Origin: an uncultured Chloroflexota bacterium
Lineage (GTDB): Bacteria > Chloroflexota > Anaerolineae > Anaerolineales > Villigracilaceae
Length of the DNA stretch: 33,583 nt
Assembly: GCA_903914955.1 (NCBI GenBank)
Contig: CAIWRB010000204.1
Location: forward strand, 1-33,583
Direction: 5' to 3'
Below, piece by piece: positions 1 through 7,522 of the stretch. Both the position numbers and the translations under genes were made by a program. The notes under the pieces are model-generated. The model was not told where the DNA came from. It did not search any database and saw only the letters and a list, made by a program, of their open reading frames with translations. How positions within the stretch are numbered: position 1 is the stretch's first letter; every line of letters starts with the position of its first letter.

Positions 1-183
1 ATTTTGCGTAACTTCTGTATCAAATGTGTATGCAATTCGATCTTTGCCCGTCGCTTGCGAAAAATCAACCTGAACTAACTCATAACGGGAATAGCTGCTC
101 GCTTGCCATCCTTAATTTATCATTCTGCGGACTAATACTTTTACAGATCCTAAGTAAAGATCATAAACAGGATTTTTTATGAA
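1..183 (-). pseudogene. Possible gene remnant running off the left edge
   Basis: Read on the minus strand, 183 to 115 gives 23 codons that look protein-like (including DLYLGSVKVLVRR), then a TAA at 112-114. The same frame continues without a stop for 37 codons to the window edge (including SYSRYELVQVDF and RIAYTFDTEV). There is no ATG, GTG or TTG in the last 37 codons, so this is not the start of an intact gene. It could be an interior fragment with a nonsense mutation, or chance. I do not recognise the product. The nearby transposon-like insertion fits a decaying locus. Confidence 0.22.
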
Positions 184-200
184 TTATTTCACAATAACTA

Positions 201-624
201 CTCGACTTTTGCAGCCGTGCCTTGACACCTAAAGCTTAGCTGTGCAGTACAATTAATCTAGCGAACGGCAACACTCGCACCCAATGTCAACATTGTCTGT
301 CGAAGCCAGTGCTGAAAAAGGTAAAACCGAGAAGCACAGTTGGTATCGCCCACGGGATTAGCGGCTTCTACCCGTAAAGTTTGTTTCGCCGTAGGACTTT
401 GATTACTGCAATCTGCTCATTAGGTTTATGCTTTGGATCAATGCTTCAATGTCACATCACACAAATTGTGATGACAGTGTACTGCCAGACATGGGTCAAT
501 CTACCTTACTCGCAAAAATGCGGTGTATGGGACAATTGAGTGTTGCCCAGGCTAGAAAAATTGTGCCCAATTGGGCGGCACACAGTCGCTTGAAGCTTCG
601 GTTTTAAGGGCTGCAAAAGTCGAG
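201..624. mobile_element. MITE-like non-autonomous element, 424 bp
   Basis: The ends are perfect 16-bp inverted repeats: CTCGACTTTTGCAGCC at 201-216 and its reverse complement at 609-624. The element is flanked on both sides by the direct repeat TAACTA (195-200 and 625-630), as expected for a 6-bp target-site duplication. The interior has no transposase frame. It contains a small stem (CATCACA 455-461 / TGTGATG 467-473) and a 12-bp palindrome, GCCCAATTGGGC, at 565-576. Perfect ends plus intact duplication suggest fairly recent movement in trans by a related full-length insertion sequence. A 6-bp duplication with C-initial ends would suit an IS1634/IS4-like parent, but the family is not established here. 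Confidence 0.72.
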
Positions 625-714
625 TAACTATAGCATAGTAAGAATTGATTTTCAATACCCTTATCAAGTGTGAATGGTGGGCTAAAGGACATAGGAGCTG
701 AGGACTATAGTTAC
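624..714. repeat. 10-bp inverted repeat at the right border of the MITE-like element
   Basis: GTAACTATAG at 624-633 is the exact reverse complement of CTATAGTTAC at 705-714. The left arm consists of the last base of the element, the target duplication and adjacent host bases. The arms are 71 bases apart. The repeat may be chance, a remnant of an earlier insertion, or part of the original target structure. Confidence 0.35.
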
Positions 715-745
715 CCAGTTCGGACGAGACCTTTTTGTTTCTTTG

Positions 746-2332
746 TTATTGCTTCGTTTGAATTTTGTTCATCGCGTATTCCGCCAGAGCCGTGATTGTC
801 AAACTCGGATTTACGCCCGGATTGGCAGGCATGATCGAGCCATCGATGATATATAAACCAGCATAATTATGTACTTCAAAATTTTCATTCACCACGCCTT
901 CATCCGCATTTTTACCTAGCGGCGCACCACCGAGAATATGGGCAGTCGTTGGCAGATTCAGAAGGTTCTCACCTATAGAGCCAAGTGGGACTCCATTTAT
1001 TCGCGCCGAAAAATCACGCGTCAATTCGTGCGAGCCTTTCACTTGTGCGCTGATCTCAAAACCAGGTTCCTTCTCAGCCACCATTGCGCGACGGAAGAGC
1101 GTGAATCCGCTGCGCCCAATTTGGAATCGCATGCGGTTATCCGCGTGCTGCATCACCAGGAGAATTGTGACGTTGTGCGCCCAGCCCGGTAAAATTAGCG
1201 CCTTCAAAAAATCTATGGGATGTGTCAGCATCCACCAGATGAATTTCAAAAGGCGCATCGGCACATTCACGTCGGTATCGATTAACGGTGCGGCAAGGAA
1301 TCGCATCAACGATGACCCGTCGGGATAACGGACTGGCTCAACGCGGGTGATCTCATCATGATTGTATATTGATGAGATGGAGACGCCCTCTGAATAATTA
1401 ATATCCGACTTGCGAGCGACGCTTCCGAGTAACGCTTCTGAGTTGGTCCTGACCATGTGGCCGAGCCTATGTGATAGATTTGGTAGCGATCTCTTTACAT
1501 TCCGCAGATTTAGCAACAGCTTCATTGTCCCCATCACACCAGCTGAAAAAATGATGTTCCTAGCGTAGACTCTTTCCTGCTTCTTGAAAAGCGCAGTTGA
1601 TTTTTGAAAAGTGACTTCGTAACGGGCGCTGTCAACTGTCACTGGTTGCACATCCACTACTTCAACCTCAGCTTTGATCTGGGCGCCTTGCTTCTCGGCA
1701 AAATATAAATAATTTTTCGGCAATGTGTTTTTAGCGTTGTGACGACATCCCACCATGCATCCGCCGCAGTGCTGGCATCCTGCTCGCGCGGGCCCTTCGC
1801 CATTGAAAAATGGGTCAGGCACCGTCACACCTGCTTCGCCGAAATATGCGCCTACATCCGTTGCGCGGAAGGTGTGCCCCATGCCGCGTTCCTCTGCCAT
1901 TTGCTTGAGCAGATCGTCTGCTTGCCATAATTTGGGGTTGCGTGCGGCGCCGAGCATTTTTCTGGCTGTTGCATAATGTTCTTTGAGCACTTCCCCCCAT
2001 TTCACATTTTGACTCCACGCGGGTGTTGCAAAGGTTTCGTTGGTGGGAATTTCCAATACATTGGCATAGCCAAGACTCCCGCCGCCCACGCCTGCGCCAT
2101 GCAGAACCATCACTCCTTTGAGAATGCTGATCTGCAGAATCCCATATGCGTGTATGGCAGGCATCCAAACATATCTCCAATATTGCCAATTGGATTTGGC
2201 AAAGTCATCCTCATTAAACCGTTTTCCTTTTTCGAGGACGAGGACCGAATAACCTTTTTCGGTTAATCGCATGGCCGAAACACTTCCTCCGAAACCTGAA
2301 CCAATGATCACGTAATCATAGACTTGAGTCAT
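746..2332 (-). CDS. GMC-family FAD-dependent oxidoreductase (cholesterol-oxidase-like)
   Basis: Predicted flavoprotein of 528 aa that would oxidise an alcohol or sterol-like substrate; the true substrate is not evident. The N-terminus has the Rossmann FAD-binding motif GSGFGGS (about residues 11-17) followed by an acidic-ended second strand (VLVLEKG). HGAGVGGGSLGYAN matches the GMC signature region. The C-terminus has the family pattern IDGSIMPANPGVNPSLTI. A four-cysteine motif, C186-x2-C189-x2-C192-x3-C196, resembles a [4Fe-4S] ligand set and is known from a subgroup of GMC enzymes. The ATG at 2330-2332 is preferred: GGAGG lies 8 bases upstream. A GTG directly before it is the alternative. 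No operon partner; the gene diverges from the methyltransferase gene. Confidence 0.85.
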   Translation of the reverse strand: MTQVYDYVIIGSGFGGSVSAMRLTEKGYSVLVLEKGKRFNEDDFAKSNWQYWRYVWMPAIHAYGILQISILKGVMVLHGAGVGGGSLGYANVLEIPTNETFATPAWSQNVKWGEVLKEHYATARKMLGAARNPKLWQADDLLKQMAEERGMGHTFRATDVGAYFGEAGVTVPDPFFNGEGPARAGCQHCGGCMVGCRHNAKNTLPKNYLYFAEKQGAQIKAEVEVVDVQPVTVDSARYEVTFQKSTALFKKQERVYARNIIFSAGVMGTMKLLLNLRNVKRSLPNLSHRLGHMVRTNSEALLGSVARKSDINYSEGVSISSIYNHDEITRVEPVRYPDGSSLMRFLAAPLIDTDVNVPMRLLKFIWWMLTHPIDFLKALILPGWAHNVTILLVMQHADNRMRFQIGRSGFTLFRRAMVAEKEPGFEISAQVKGSHELTRDFSARINGVPLGSIGENLLNLPTTAHILGGAPLGKNADEGVVNENFEVHNYAGLYIIDGSIMPANPGVNPSLTITALAEYAMNKIQTKQ

Positions 2333-2360
2333 CACAATACCCTCCGCAGCGAATTGAGTG

Positions 2361-2366
2361 ATTATA
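2361..2366 (-). promoter_or_regulatory. Extended -10 promoter for the GMC oxidoreductase
   Basis: On the minus strand the sequence reads TGCTATAAT, an extended -10 (TGn plus a perfect TATAAT). It lies about 28 bases upstream of the ATG. No good -35 is seen at 17 bases, as is usual for extended -10 promoters. Confidence 0.5.
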
Positions 2367-2402
2367 GCATTTCCCTGTTTTAAATTTGTTATTCAAAACC
2401 TC

Positions 2403-2430
2403 TTGAATTTTACTTGATGCGGCGTACAAT
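2403..2430 (+). promoter_or_regulatory. Promoter for the LCM-type methyltransferase gene
   Basis: TTGAAT (2403-2408), a 16-base spacer, then TACAAT (2425-2430). Transcription would start near 2437, just before the AGGA ribosome binding site and the ATG at 2450. Confidence 0.5.
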
Positions 2431-2449
2431 GAAATATAGGAATACGAAC

Positions 2450-3269
2450 ATGGCTGAAAAAAAATGTGTAGATTTGGATAATGTCTCTGAGACATTGCTT
2501 ATTACGCTGTACACGCGTGCTTGTGAGTCTCAACGTCCCGATGTCGTTTTCAAGGATGAAGAATCTGTAGAAATGGTTAAGCAGATCGATTATGATTTTT
2601 CACGGGGCGAGAATGCAAGCCCATGACGAGGCGGCGATCATCATACGCCTGCGCGAGTTCGATCGTTTCACACGTGAATTCCTGGTACGCTATCCCGACG
2701 CAGTTGTCGTCCATATTGGATGCGGCCTCGATACACGCTTTGATCGAGTGGATAATGGTCTTGTCGAATGGTATGACCTTGATCTGCCTCACGTTATAAA
2801 TTTACGCCGTGAATTGATGGGTGAGGACCGAGGCCGATATCATCTGGTTGGCAGTTCGGTTTTCGAGGATGACTGGCTGGAAACTGTAAATATGCATCGT
2901 CAGCTTCCATTTCTTTTTTTGGCTGAGGGCGTTTTGCCATATTTTGAAGAAGATCAGGTTAGATTGTTGTTCCGCAAATTGCGGGATCATTTCCCTGGTG
3001 CAGAATTTGTCTTTGACGCCATGTCCCCCTTTGTCATCTGGGCCGACAACCTTCAACTGAAACATGCCAAAATGGAAGCGCGTCTTCATTGGGGGTTGAA
3101 GAATGTCAGGGATATTGAGAAATGGAGCGAAGACTTCCGTATGTTGGAGGAATGGTATTATTTCGATCACCCTGAACCTCGTCTGAAAAAATATTATTGG
3201 ATCCGCCATTTTCCAGCGATCGCAAAATCATCGGGGATATTGCATTATCAGATTGGATCGCCAAGCTGA
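2450..3269 (+). pseudogene. LCM-family class I SAM-dependent methyltransferase, frameshifted
   Basis: The two overlapping frames together make one protein of about 272 aa resembling leucine carboxyl methyltransferase-type (LCM) proteins. The first frame starts at ATG 2450 (AGGA 8 bases upstream) and covers the N-terminal part ending IDYDFSRG. The second carries the SAM-binding HIGCGLDTRFDRVDNG and WYDLDLP motifs and the rest to 3269. Removing one base from the G run at 2604-2607 joins them as YDFSRARMQAHDEA, the expected family sequence. The natural substrate of such bacterial proteins is mostly unknown; related ones include polyketide and toxin O-methyltransferases. Either a genuine one-base insertion or a homopolymer sequencing error. 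The remaining sequence shows no further damage. Confidence 0.75.
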
Positions 3270-3270
3270 T

Positions 3271-3299
3271 AAAAAAGCCGCCAGCAATTGCCGGCGGCT
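3271..3299 (-). terminator. Rho-independent terminator of the thiolase-hbd operon
   Basis: On the minus strand the stem pairs 3293-3299 with 3276-3282 (AGCCGCC/GGCGGCT, one internal mismatch), followed by six T residues (3271-3276). It starts 14 bases after the hbd stop codon, just beyond the convergent methyltransferase gene. Confidence 0.8.
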
Positions 3300-3312
3300 G
3301 ATCGATAATCGA

Positions 3313-4161
3313 TTAATGGTATTTATAAAACCCTCTTCCGGTCTTTCTTCCCAAATATCCCGCATCCACCATTTTCCTCAGCAAATATGCGGGTCGATAT
3401 TTATCTTCGCCCAGATCCCTTTGCAGGACTTCCATCACGAATAACACCACGTCCAGGCCGATCAAGTCTGCGAGGGTGAGTGGTCCCATCGGATGATTCA
3501 TGCCCAGCTTCATCACTTGATCGATCGCCTCAGGCGTGCCGACATTTTCCTGCAGGGCAAAGATCGCTTCATTGATCATCGGACAGAGGATTCTGTTTGA
3601 AATGAATCCCGGCGAGTCATTTGCCTCGACGGGTTCCTTGCCCATCCATTTACAAACTTCGAGTGTGGCGGTCAACGTGTCATCCGAGGTAGCCAGTCCT
3701 CGAATGACTTCGACCAGTTTCATCAGCGGTACAGGATTCATAAAATGCATCCCGATGACTTTCTCAGGCCGTTTGGTTACGGCGGCGATTTTGGTGATCG
3801 AAATCGATGAAGTGTTGGTCGCGAGGATGGCGTTTGCGTGAGCGTGCGCATCCATGTCGCGGAATATCTTGAATTTCAATTCTGGATTTTCCGTAGCAGC
3901 CTCAATGACCAGGTCAGCTTCAACGATGTGAGTCATATCTGCGGCAAAGTGGATTTTTTCGATGGATGTTTTTTGTTCCTCAGTAATAATGCTTTTTTCT
4001 AGCATTTTGGCGGAGGATTTATTGATTGCGGCTTTTGCCTTTTCAAGCGCGGCAGGCATCACGTCCATGCAGGTGACGTTATATCCCGATGTCGCGGCGA
4101 TCTGCGCGATACCGTTGCCCATGGTCCCTGCGCCGATGATGAAGATATTTTTGATGGTCAT
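3313..4161 (-). CDS. hbd: 3-hydroxybutyryl-CoA dehydrogenase
   Basis: NAD(P)-dependent interconversion of 3-hydroxybutyryl-CoA and acetoacetyl-CoA, a cytoplasmic step in butyrate/polyhydroxybutyrate or beta-oxidation metabolism. 282 aa, the usual family length. The N-terminal Rossmann motif is [10 protein letters not shown]; the central segment has ATNTSSISI and [17 protein letters not shown], which contains the catalytic His of the HxxNP motif; ETPGF-type [10 protein letters not shown] follows; the C-terminal domain ends [11 protein letters not shown]. The ATG at 4159-4161 is chosen because it overlaps the dinB-like stop as ATGA and has GGAG upstream; a GTG 15 bases earlier is less likely. 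Last gene of an operon that starts with acetyl-CoA acetyltransferase, so the two consecutive enzymes of acetoacetyl-CoA metabolism are co-transcribed. Confidence 0.93.
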   Translation of the reverse strand: MTIKNIFIIGAGTMGNGIAQIAATSGYNVTCMDVMPAALEKAKAAINKSSAKMLEKSIITEEQKTSIEKIHFAADMTHIVEADLVIEAATENPELKFKIFRDMDAHAHANAILATNTSSISITKIAAVTKRPEKVIGMHFMNPVPLMKLVEVIRGLATSDDTLTATLEVCKWMGKEPVEANDSPGFISNRILCPMINEAIFALQENVGTPEAIDQVMKLGMNHPMGPLTLADLIGLDVVLFVMEVLQRDLGEDKYRPAYLLRKMVDAGYLGRKTGRGFYKYH

Positions 4162-4643
4162 TTCTTTTCTCTCCACAACTTAATATTATTCCTTATCTGT
4201 TCAATATGACCGGGGATATGACGTGAATAAATATCGAGCCATTTTTCAAAGGTAAAAGGCTCGGACATTTCAGGATGAACGATGGAGTGCGTGAAAATTT
4301 CCTCGGGCTGTCTGATAAGTAATTCATAGGTTGTCTTTCTTGCCAGCCGTGTTACTTCCAGCGAGTCTTCAAGGTTTTGATCGTGATAATTCAAAGCTTC
4401 TGCCCATTGAGCCTGTTTATAACCCATCAATGTTCCACCCGGCTCGACGATCAGTTTTCGCGCGCGTAATGCTGCATTGGATTCACTATCCGCGATGTGG
4501 ATGATAATTTCGTGGACGCTCCATTCTGTTTGTTCAGGTTTGTACTTCATCGCCTCAACCGGGACCTCGGCTAGCGCGGCTTTCAGTAGGCTGAATCCAC
4601 TCCCATAGAGTTCTAGTTTTTCATTACGTTCTTGTTTATCCAT
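4158..4643 (-). CDS. DinB-family four-helix protein
   Basis: 161 aa, cytoplasmic, predicted DinB/YfiT-type four-helix bundle. These proteins often bind a divalent metal through three histidines and include bacillithiol- or mycothiol-dependent S-transferases; the reaction of this member is unknown. Candidate metal ligands lie in [13 protein letters not shown] (about residues 43-55) and in [10 protein letters not shown] near the C-terminus. Start ATG at 4641-4643 has AAGGAG 5-6 bases upstream. Its first base is the last base of the preceding gene's TAA (TAATG), and its stop overlaps the hbd start (ATGA), so translation is probably coupled on both sides. Confidence 0.8.
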   Translation of the reverse strand: MDKQERNEKLELYGSGFSLLKAALAEVPVEAMKYKPEQTEWSVHEIIIHIADSESNAALRARKLIVEPGGTLMGYKQAQWAEALNYHDQNLEDSLEVTRLARKTTYELLIRQPEEIFTHSIVHPEMSEPFTFEKWLDIYSRHIPGHIEQIRNNIKLWREKK

Positions 4644-4954
4644 TAGGGCTCCTTGACTGATTGTTTACCTTGTTGATTTATTTTTTCATCCCGTTCACGG
4701 ATCGCGCCGAGCAGACGCGCCTGCTCGGCTTTCAATTCGAGATTTTCCTGTTCGGCGCGCGCCAGACGCATCGCGCCAGTCCGACCCAGGGCGCGACCTC
4801 CGATCAGATCGACTAGCAGAGCGAGCAGATAGCCGATCATGCCGAGCAGAACGGCCCACCATTGGTGAATAATAAAAGCTGTGACAATGCTCATGATGAA
4901 TACGGTCCAACCGTAGCCATCCAGTAAAAACCAAAATGGACGCCTCTGTTGCAT
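4643..4954 (-). CDS. Small membrane protein with a C-terminal coiled coil
   Basis: 103 aa, unrecognised. Residues about 14-30 and 33-53 form two hydrophobic segments (FIMSIVTAFIIHQWW and VLLGMIGYLLALLVDL), followed by an Arg-rich stretch and a charged helix rich in Glu, Leu, Arg and Ala (about 64-92) that looks like a coiled coil, then a polar tail. The gene begins 3 bases after the solute-binding/VWA gene and overlaps the next start by one base. The context suggests a membrane partner or scaffold for the VWA protein, but that is inference. Confidence 0.7.
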   Translation of the reverse strand: MQQRRPFWFLLDGYGWTVFIMSIVTAFIIHQWWAVLLGMIGYLLALLVDLIGGRALGRTGAMRLARAEQENLELKAEQARLLGAIRERDEKINQQGKQSVKEP

Positions 4955-4957
4955 ATG

Positions 4958-6730
4958 TTATTGCTCCGCTGAAATAGCATTGTAGATCGATTCGATGGTG
5001 GCCGGGTCGCCGGTGAAAGTTTTGCCGTTGGTACGATTGGCAATGCGCAGCATCAAGTCAGCATCCGCATCTTCGCCAAAGGCGATCGTAAAGAGTTTGG
5101 TGCCTTCAACGCTCTCTCCGCTGGGCAGACAATTGAACATTTGATTCTCTGAGTTATTGCTGGATGTATCCTGTCCATCTGAAAGCAGGACAATTCCATA
5201 CAATCGCTTTTCATTGTTGGTATCGTGGTCTGCTTTAAGTGTGTCGATTCTTTGCGTAGCCTGGCATACGGCATCATAAAGAGGTGTACTGCCGTTGGCA
5301 TAGATCCCGTTGAGTTTGTTGGTTAAATCCTCGCTGATGTCACCGGCGCGCCCGCCGCCAAGTTCGTAGATGTCTTTGTCTCCGCTGAATACCATCAGGA
5401 AAATTTCATCATTCGGGTCCAGCCGCCCAATGAAATTGACGGAGCTTGCAACGGCGCTCTTGATCTTTTCGCCTTCCATGCTGCCGGAGATATCGAGCAT
5501 CATGACAATGGTGGATTTTTTCTTGGTCTGATGAAAGACATCCTTGACTGCAGATGAAACTTCAGCAGATGGACTTTCCAACGCTGGTACCGTATCAGCG
5601 GTGACTCGCGGATCGGTGCCGCCTTCAATTGTCAGCGGGGCATGCAGTGGTATTGAAATATCCACTGGGCGCAGGTAATAGGTGATCGCCATTTCCTGCT
5701 GTTTCTTTTCGAGCAGGTAATCCTTGAAAATTTTAGCGGCATCTTTCTGGTCATCGCTCACCCAATCGCCATCGAGAATGCAGTAGGGTTGTTCGCTCCA
5801 AAATGTGCCTTTGGATGGAAAGATGAACACCAGGGGATAACGCATCGTCGAAGCGTATTCCGCATTTGTCTTAAGCGTTTCCGCTTCACTGGTTGACACG
5901 GCATGAAGATATTCAGGTCCGCGCTGCGCCAAAATTTGCATGAGCGGGCGGCTTTGCAAACCGTAATGATATGTGTTCTGCTCGACACCGCGAAACGCTT
6001 CGACAACCGCATCCGAATACACTTGATCTGCGGTCAATCCTCTGGTTTCTCCAATCGTGGAGTAAGCAAGGGCTGTCATGCTAAGTAGGCCAGCGTTGGA
6101 ATAATCTGGATGCGTGTGCCCGAACTTGAATTGTCCCCACTCGGGATGTCCTAGGCTTTCCCAGCCCTGTGGATTTGCTGAGAGCTGGACAATATCATCC
6201 CAGCTGATGGGTTTGTCTGGCCAGCCGAGCGCTTCGGCCATGGGGCGCCACATTGCAAAACCTATCGGAGCCAGAACAGTTTGCACGCATGGGTCTGGGA
6301 TGAGGAGCTTGCCGTTGCGGTCACGCCAGACGCGGTTCGCTTCATCCACCCAGGATTGGTCGCCGGGACTCCACACAACGGGCAGACTCTTTCCATCGAG
6401 GATCGCTTTTTGTGATCCGCCTGATGTGACGTGTTTTACGGTCACAAAAATAACCTCGCCCGAAGCTGCCTTGTGTTCTTCCTGATTGAATTGTGCCACG
6501 ACCGCATTCATCCAATCTTCCTTGGTGTTGGAGGATGAAATTTCGATGGCAATTGCATTCTTGGGCGGCGCGGGCGTTGCCTCGGTTCCGGTGACGGTTG
6601 AGACTGGTGTATTTTGATTTATGAGTTTGGGAATTAACATTACCCCGATAACGATGCAGGCAAAGATCGCCACTGCCAGCACAACTACGAGCGCTCCCCA
6701 AGGGACTTTTGGTTTTTCAGAATAAGACAT
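4958..6730 (-). CDS. Membrane-anchored solute-binding-like protein with C-terminal VWA domain
   Basis: 590 aa. The N-terminus has one transmembrane helix (about 11-33, after a short positively charged tail) and a Thr/Pro-rich linker. Residues about 58-380 resemble an extracellular solute-binding protein of the ABC-transporter type (AIEISSSNTKEDWMNAVVAQF near the start; a WDDIVQL segment; repeated aromatic ligand-like residues). Residues about 405-588 are a von Willebrand factor A domain with a complete MIDAS: D413-I-S-G-S, the Thr in GSTPLYDA and the Asp in LLSDGQDT. The protein should sit outside the membrane and bind a metal-dependent ligand. No permease or ATPase gene is adjacent, so transport is unproven. 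Start has AGGAGGAG close upstream. The gap from the FGE-fold gene is 28 bases. Confidence 0.85.
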   Translation of the reverse strand: MSYSEKPKVPWGALVVVLAVAIFACIVIGVMLIPKLINQNTPVSTVTGTEATPAPPKNAIAIEISSSNTKEDWMNAVVAQFNQEEHKAASGEVIFVTVKHVTSGGSQKAILDGKSLPVVWSPGDQSWVDEANRVWRDRNGKLLIPDPCVQTVLAPIGFAMWRPMAEALGWPDKPISWDDIVQLSANPQGWESLGHPEWGQFKFGHTHPDYSNAGLLSMTALAYSTIGETRGLTADQVYSDAVVEAFRGVEQNTYHYGLQSRPLMQILAQRGPEYLHAVSTSEAETLKTNAEYASTMRYPLVFIFPSKGTFWSEQPYCILDGDWVSDDQKDAAKIFKDYLLEKKQQEMAITYYLRPVDISIPLHAPLTIEGGTDPRVTADTVPALESPSAEVSSAVKDVFHQTKKKSTIVMMLDISGSMEGEKIKSAVASSVNFIGRLDPNDEIFLMVFSGDKDIYELGGGRAGDISEDLTNKLNGIYANGSTPLYDAVCQATQRIDTLKADHDTNNEKRLYGIVLLSDGQDTSSNNSENQMFNCLPSGESVEGTKLFTIAFGEDADADLMLRIANRTNGKTFTGDPATIESIYNAISAEQ

Positions 6731-6758
6731 GATTCTCCTCCTGATCTAATTATTAAGC

Positions 6759-7520
6759 TTACACAACTCCAACAACAATACGAAAACCGAGAAATGTAAA
6801 AAAGAAACCCGGCGGATATGGGCGCCGATAGGATGAGCGCGCGCCGAACATGGTATCGTTGAACGAACCACCGCGCGCCACTCGTAAATGACCGGGCGGC
6901 ACTATTTCTTTTGGGAGAGGAGTATAAGTGGAAGATGTCCACTGTTGTACATTGCCGCCCATATCCATCACTCCGAAAGGGCTGATGTCTCCCGCCAAAC
7001 TGGCGGCTTCCACTGTGGAATAAATTTCAGTTTCCACTGTGTTGGTGAGTTGCGCATCAAATTCTTCTCCCCATGGGAAGGGACGTCCGTCATCGCCTCG
7101 CGCGGCATATTCCCATTCCTCTTCGGTGGGCAGGCGCACAGTTTTATTTTTGACTGAACTCAACCAGGTGCAATAGGCCTCCGCTTCATAAGCGGTAACG
7201 CCGGTGACGGGGTGCACCGATTTTATTAATTGAGCTTCCCAGCCTTCGGGAACTCGACGGTTTTCGCGTCCCCATCCATCTGAATCACCATTTTGCCAGG
7301 CCCAGCCTTCCGCGCTCCAAAAGCGTTTTTCATTGACCGCTTTGCTGTCTATAAACGCCGCGTATTGGTTGACTGTGACCGGCACATGCGATATCTGAAA
7401 CTCAGACATCGATACCAATCGCCGTGGATTCTCACGCGGATGGAAGCGGCTTCCCATCTGGAATACTCCTGACGGTATGCGCTTTAACAATCCAATCGAG
7501 GCTTTGGATGAATAATCCAT
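6759..7520 (-). CDS. Formylglycine-generating-enzyme-fold (SUMF1) protein
   Basis: 253 aa with the FGE/sulfatase-modifying-factor fold: IPSGVFQMGS at the start, then ISHVPVTVNQYAAFI, PVTGVTAYEAEAYCTWLS, RLPTEEEWEYAARG, MGGNVQQWTSS, and VARGGSF...GFRIV at the end. True FGEs need a Cys pair in the segment after GGS; here the equivalent stretch (NDTMFGARSSYRR) has no Cys, so sulfatase activation is unlikely and a binding or other role is more probable. No signal peptide is visible. The ATG at 7518-7520 lies two bases after the thiolase TAG, suggesting coupling; a longer N-terminus would overlap the thiolase gene and is not supported. Confidence 0.82.
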   Translation of the reverse strand: MDYSSKASIGLLKRIPSGVFQMGSRFHPRENPRRLVSMSEFQISHVPVTVNQYAAFIDSKAVNEKRFWSAEGWAWQNGDSDGWGRENRRVPEGWEAQLIKSVHPVTGVTAYEAEAYCTWLSSVKNKTVRLPTEEEWEYAARGDDGRPFPWGEEFDAQLTNTVETEIYSTVEAASLAGDISPFGVMDMGGNVQQWTSSTYTPLPKEIVPPGHLRVARGGSFNDTMFGARSSYRRPYPPGFFFTFLGFRIVVGVV

Positions 7521-7522
7521 TC

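Larger units (their letters stand above)
1..745. other. Intergenic/accessory region without an intact gene
   Basis: No credible complete coding sequence is visible on either strand. The stretch contains a possible gene remnant at the left edge (1-183, minus), a MITE-like element (201-624) and a 10-bp inverted repeat around the element's right border. A frame of about 70 codons inside the element (395-607, plus) has no recognisable product and no ribosome binding site. The last 110 bases before the GMC oxidoreductase stop codon hold no obvious terminator. Confidence 0.6.

Noticed and set aside
395-607. Open frame of about 70 codons inside the MITE-like element
   Set aside because: No ribosome binding site, no recognisable motif, and it ends just before the inverted terminal repeat; more likely chance or a fossil of a longer parent element.
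1975-2266. Plus-strand frame of 96 codons opposite the GMC oxidoreductase
   Set aside because: It lies wholly antisense to a gene with clear family motifs and has no motif or ribosome binding site of its own.
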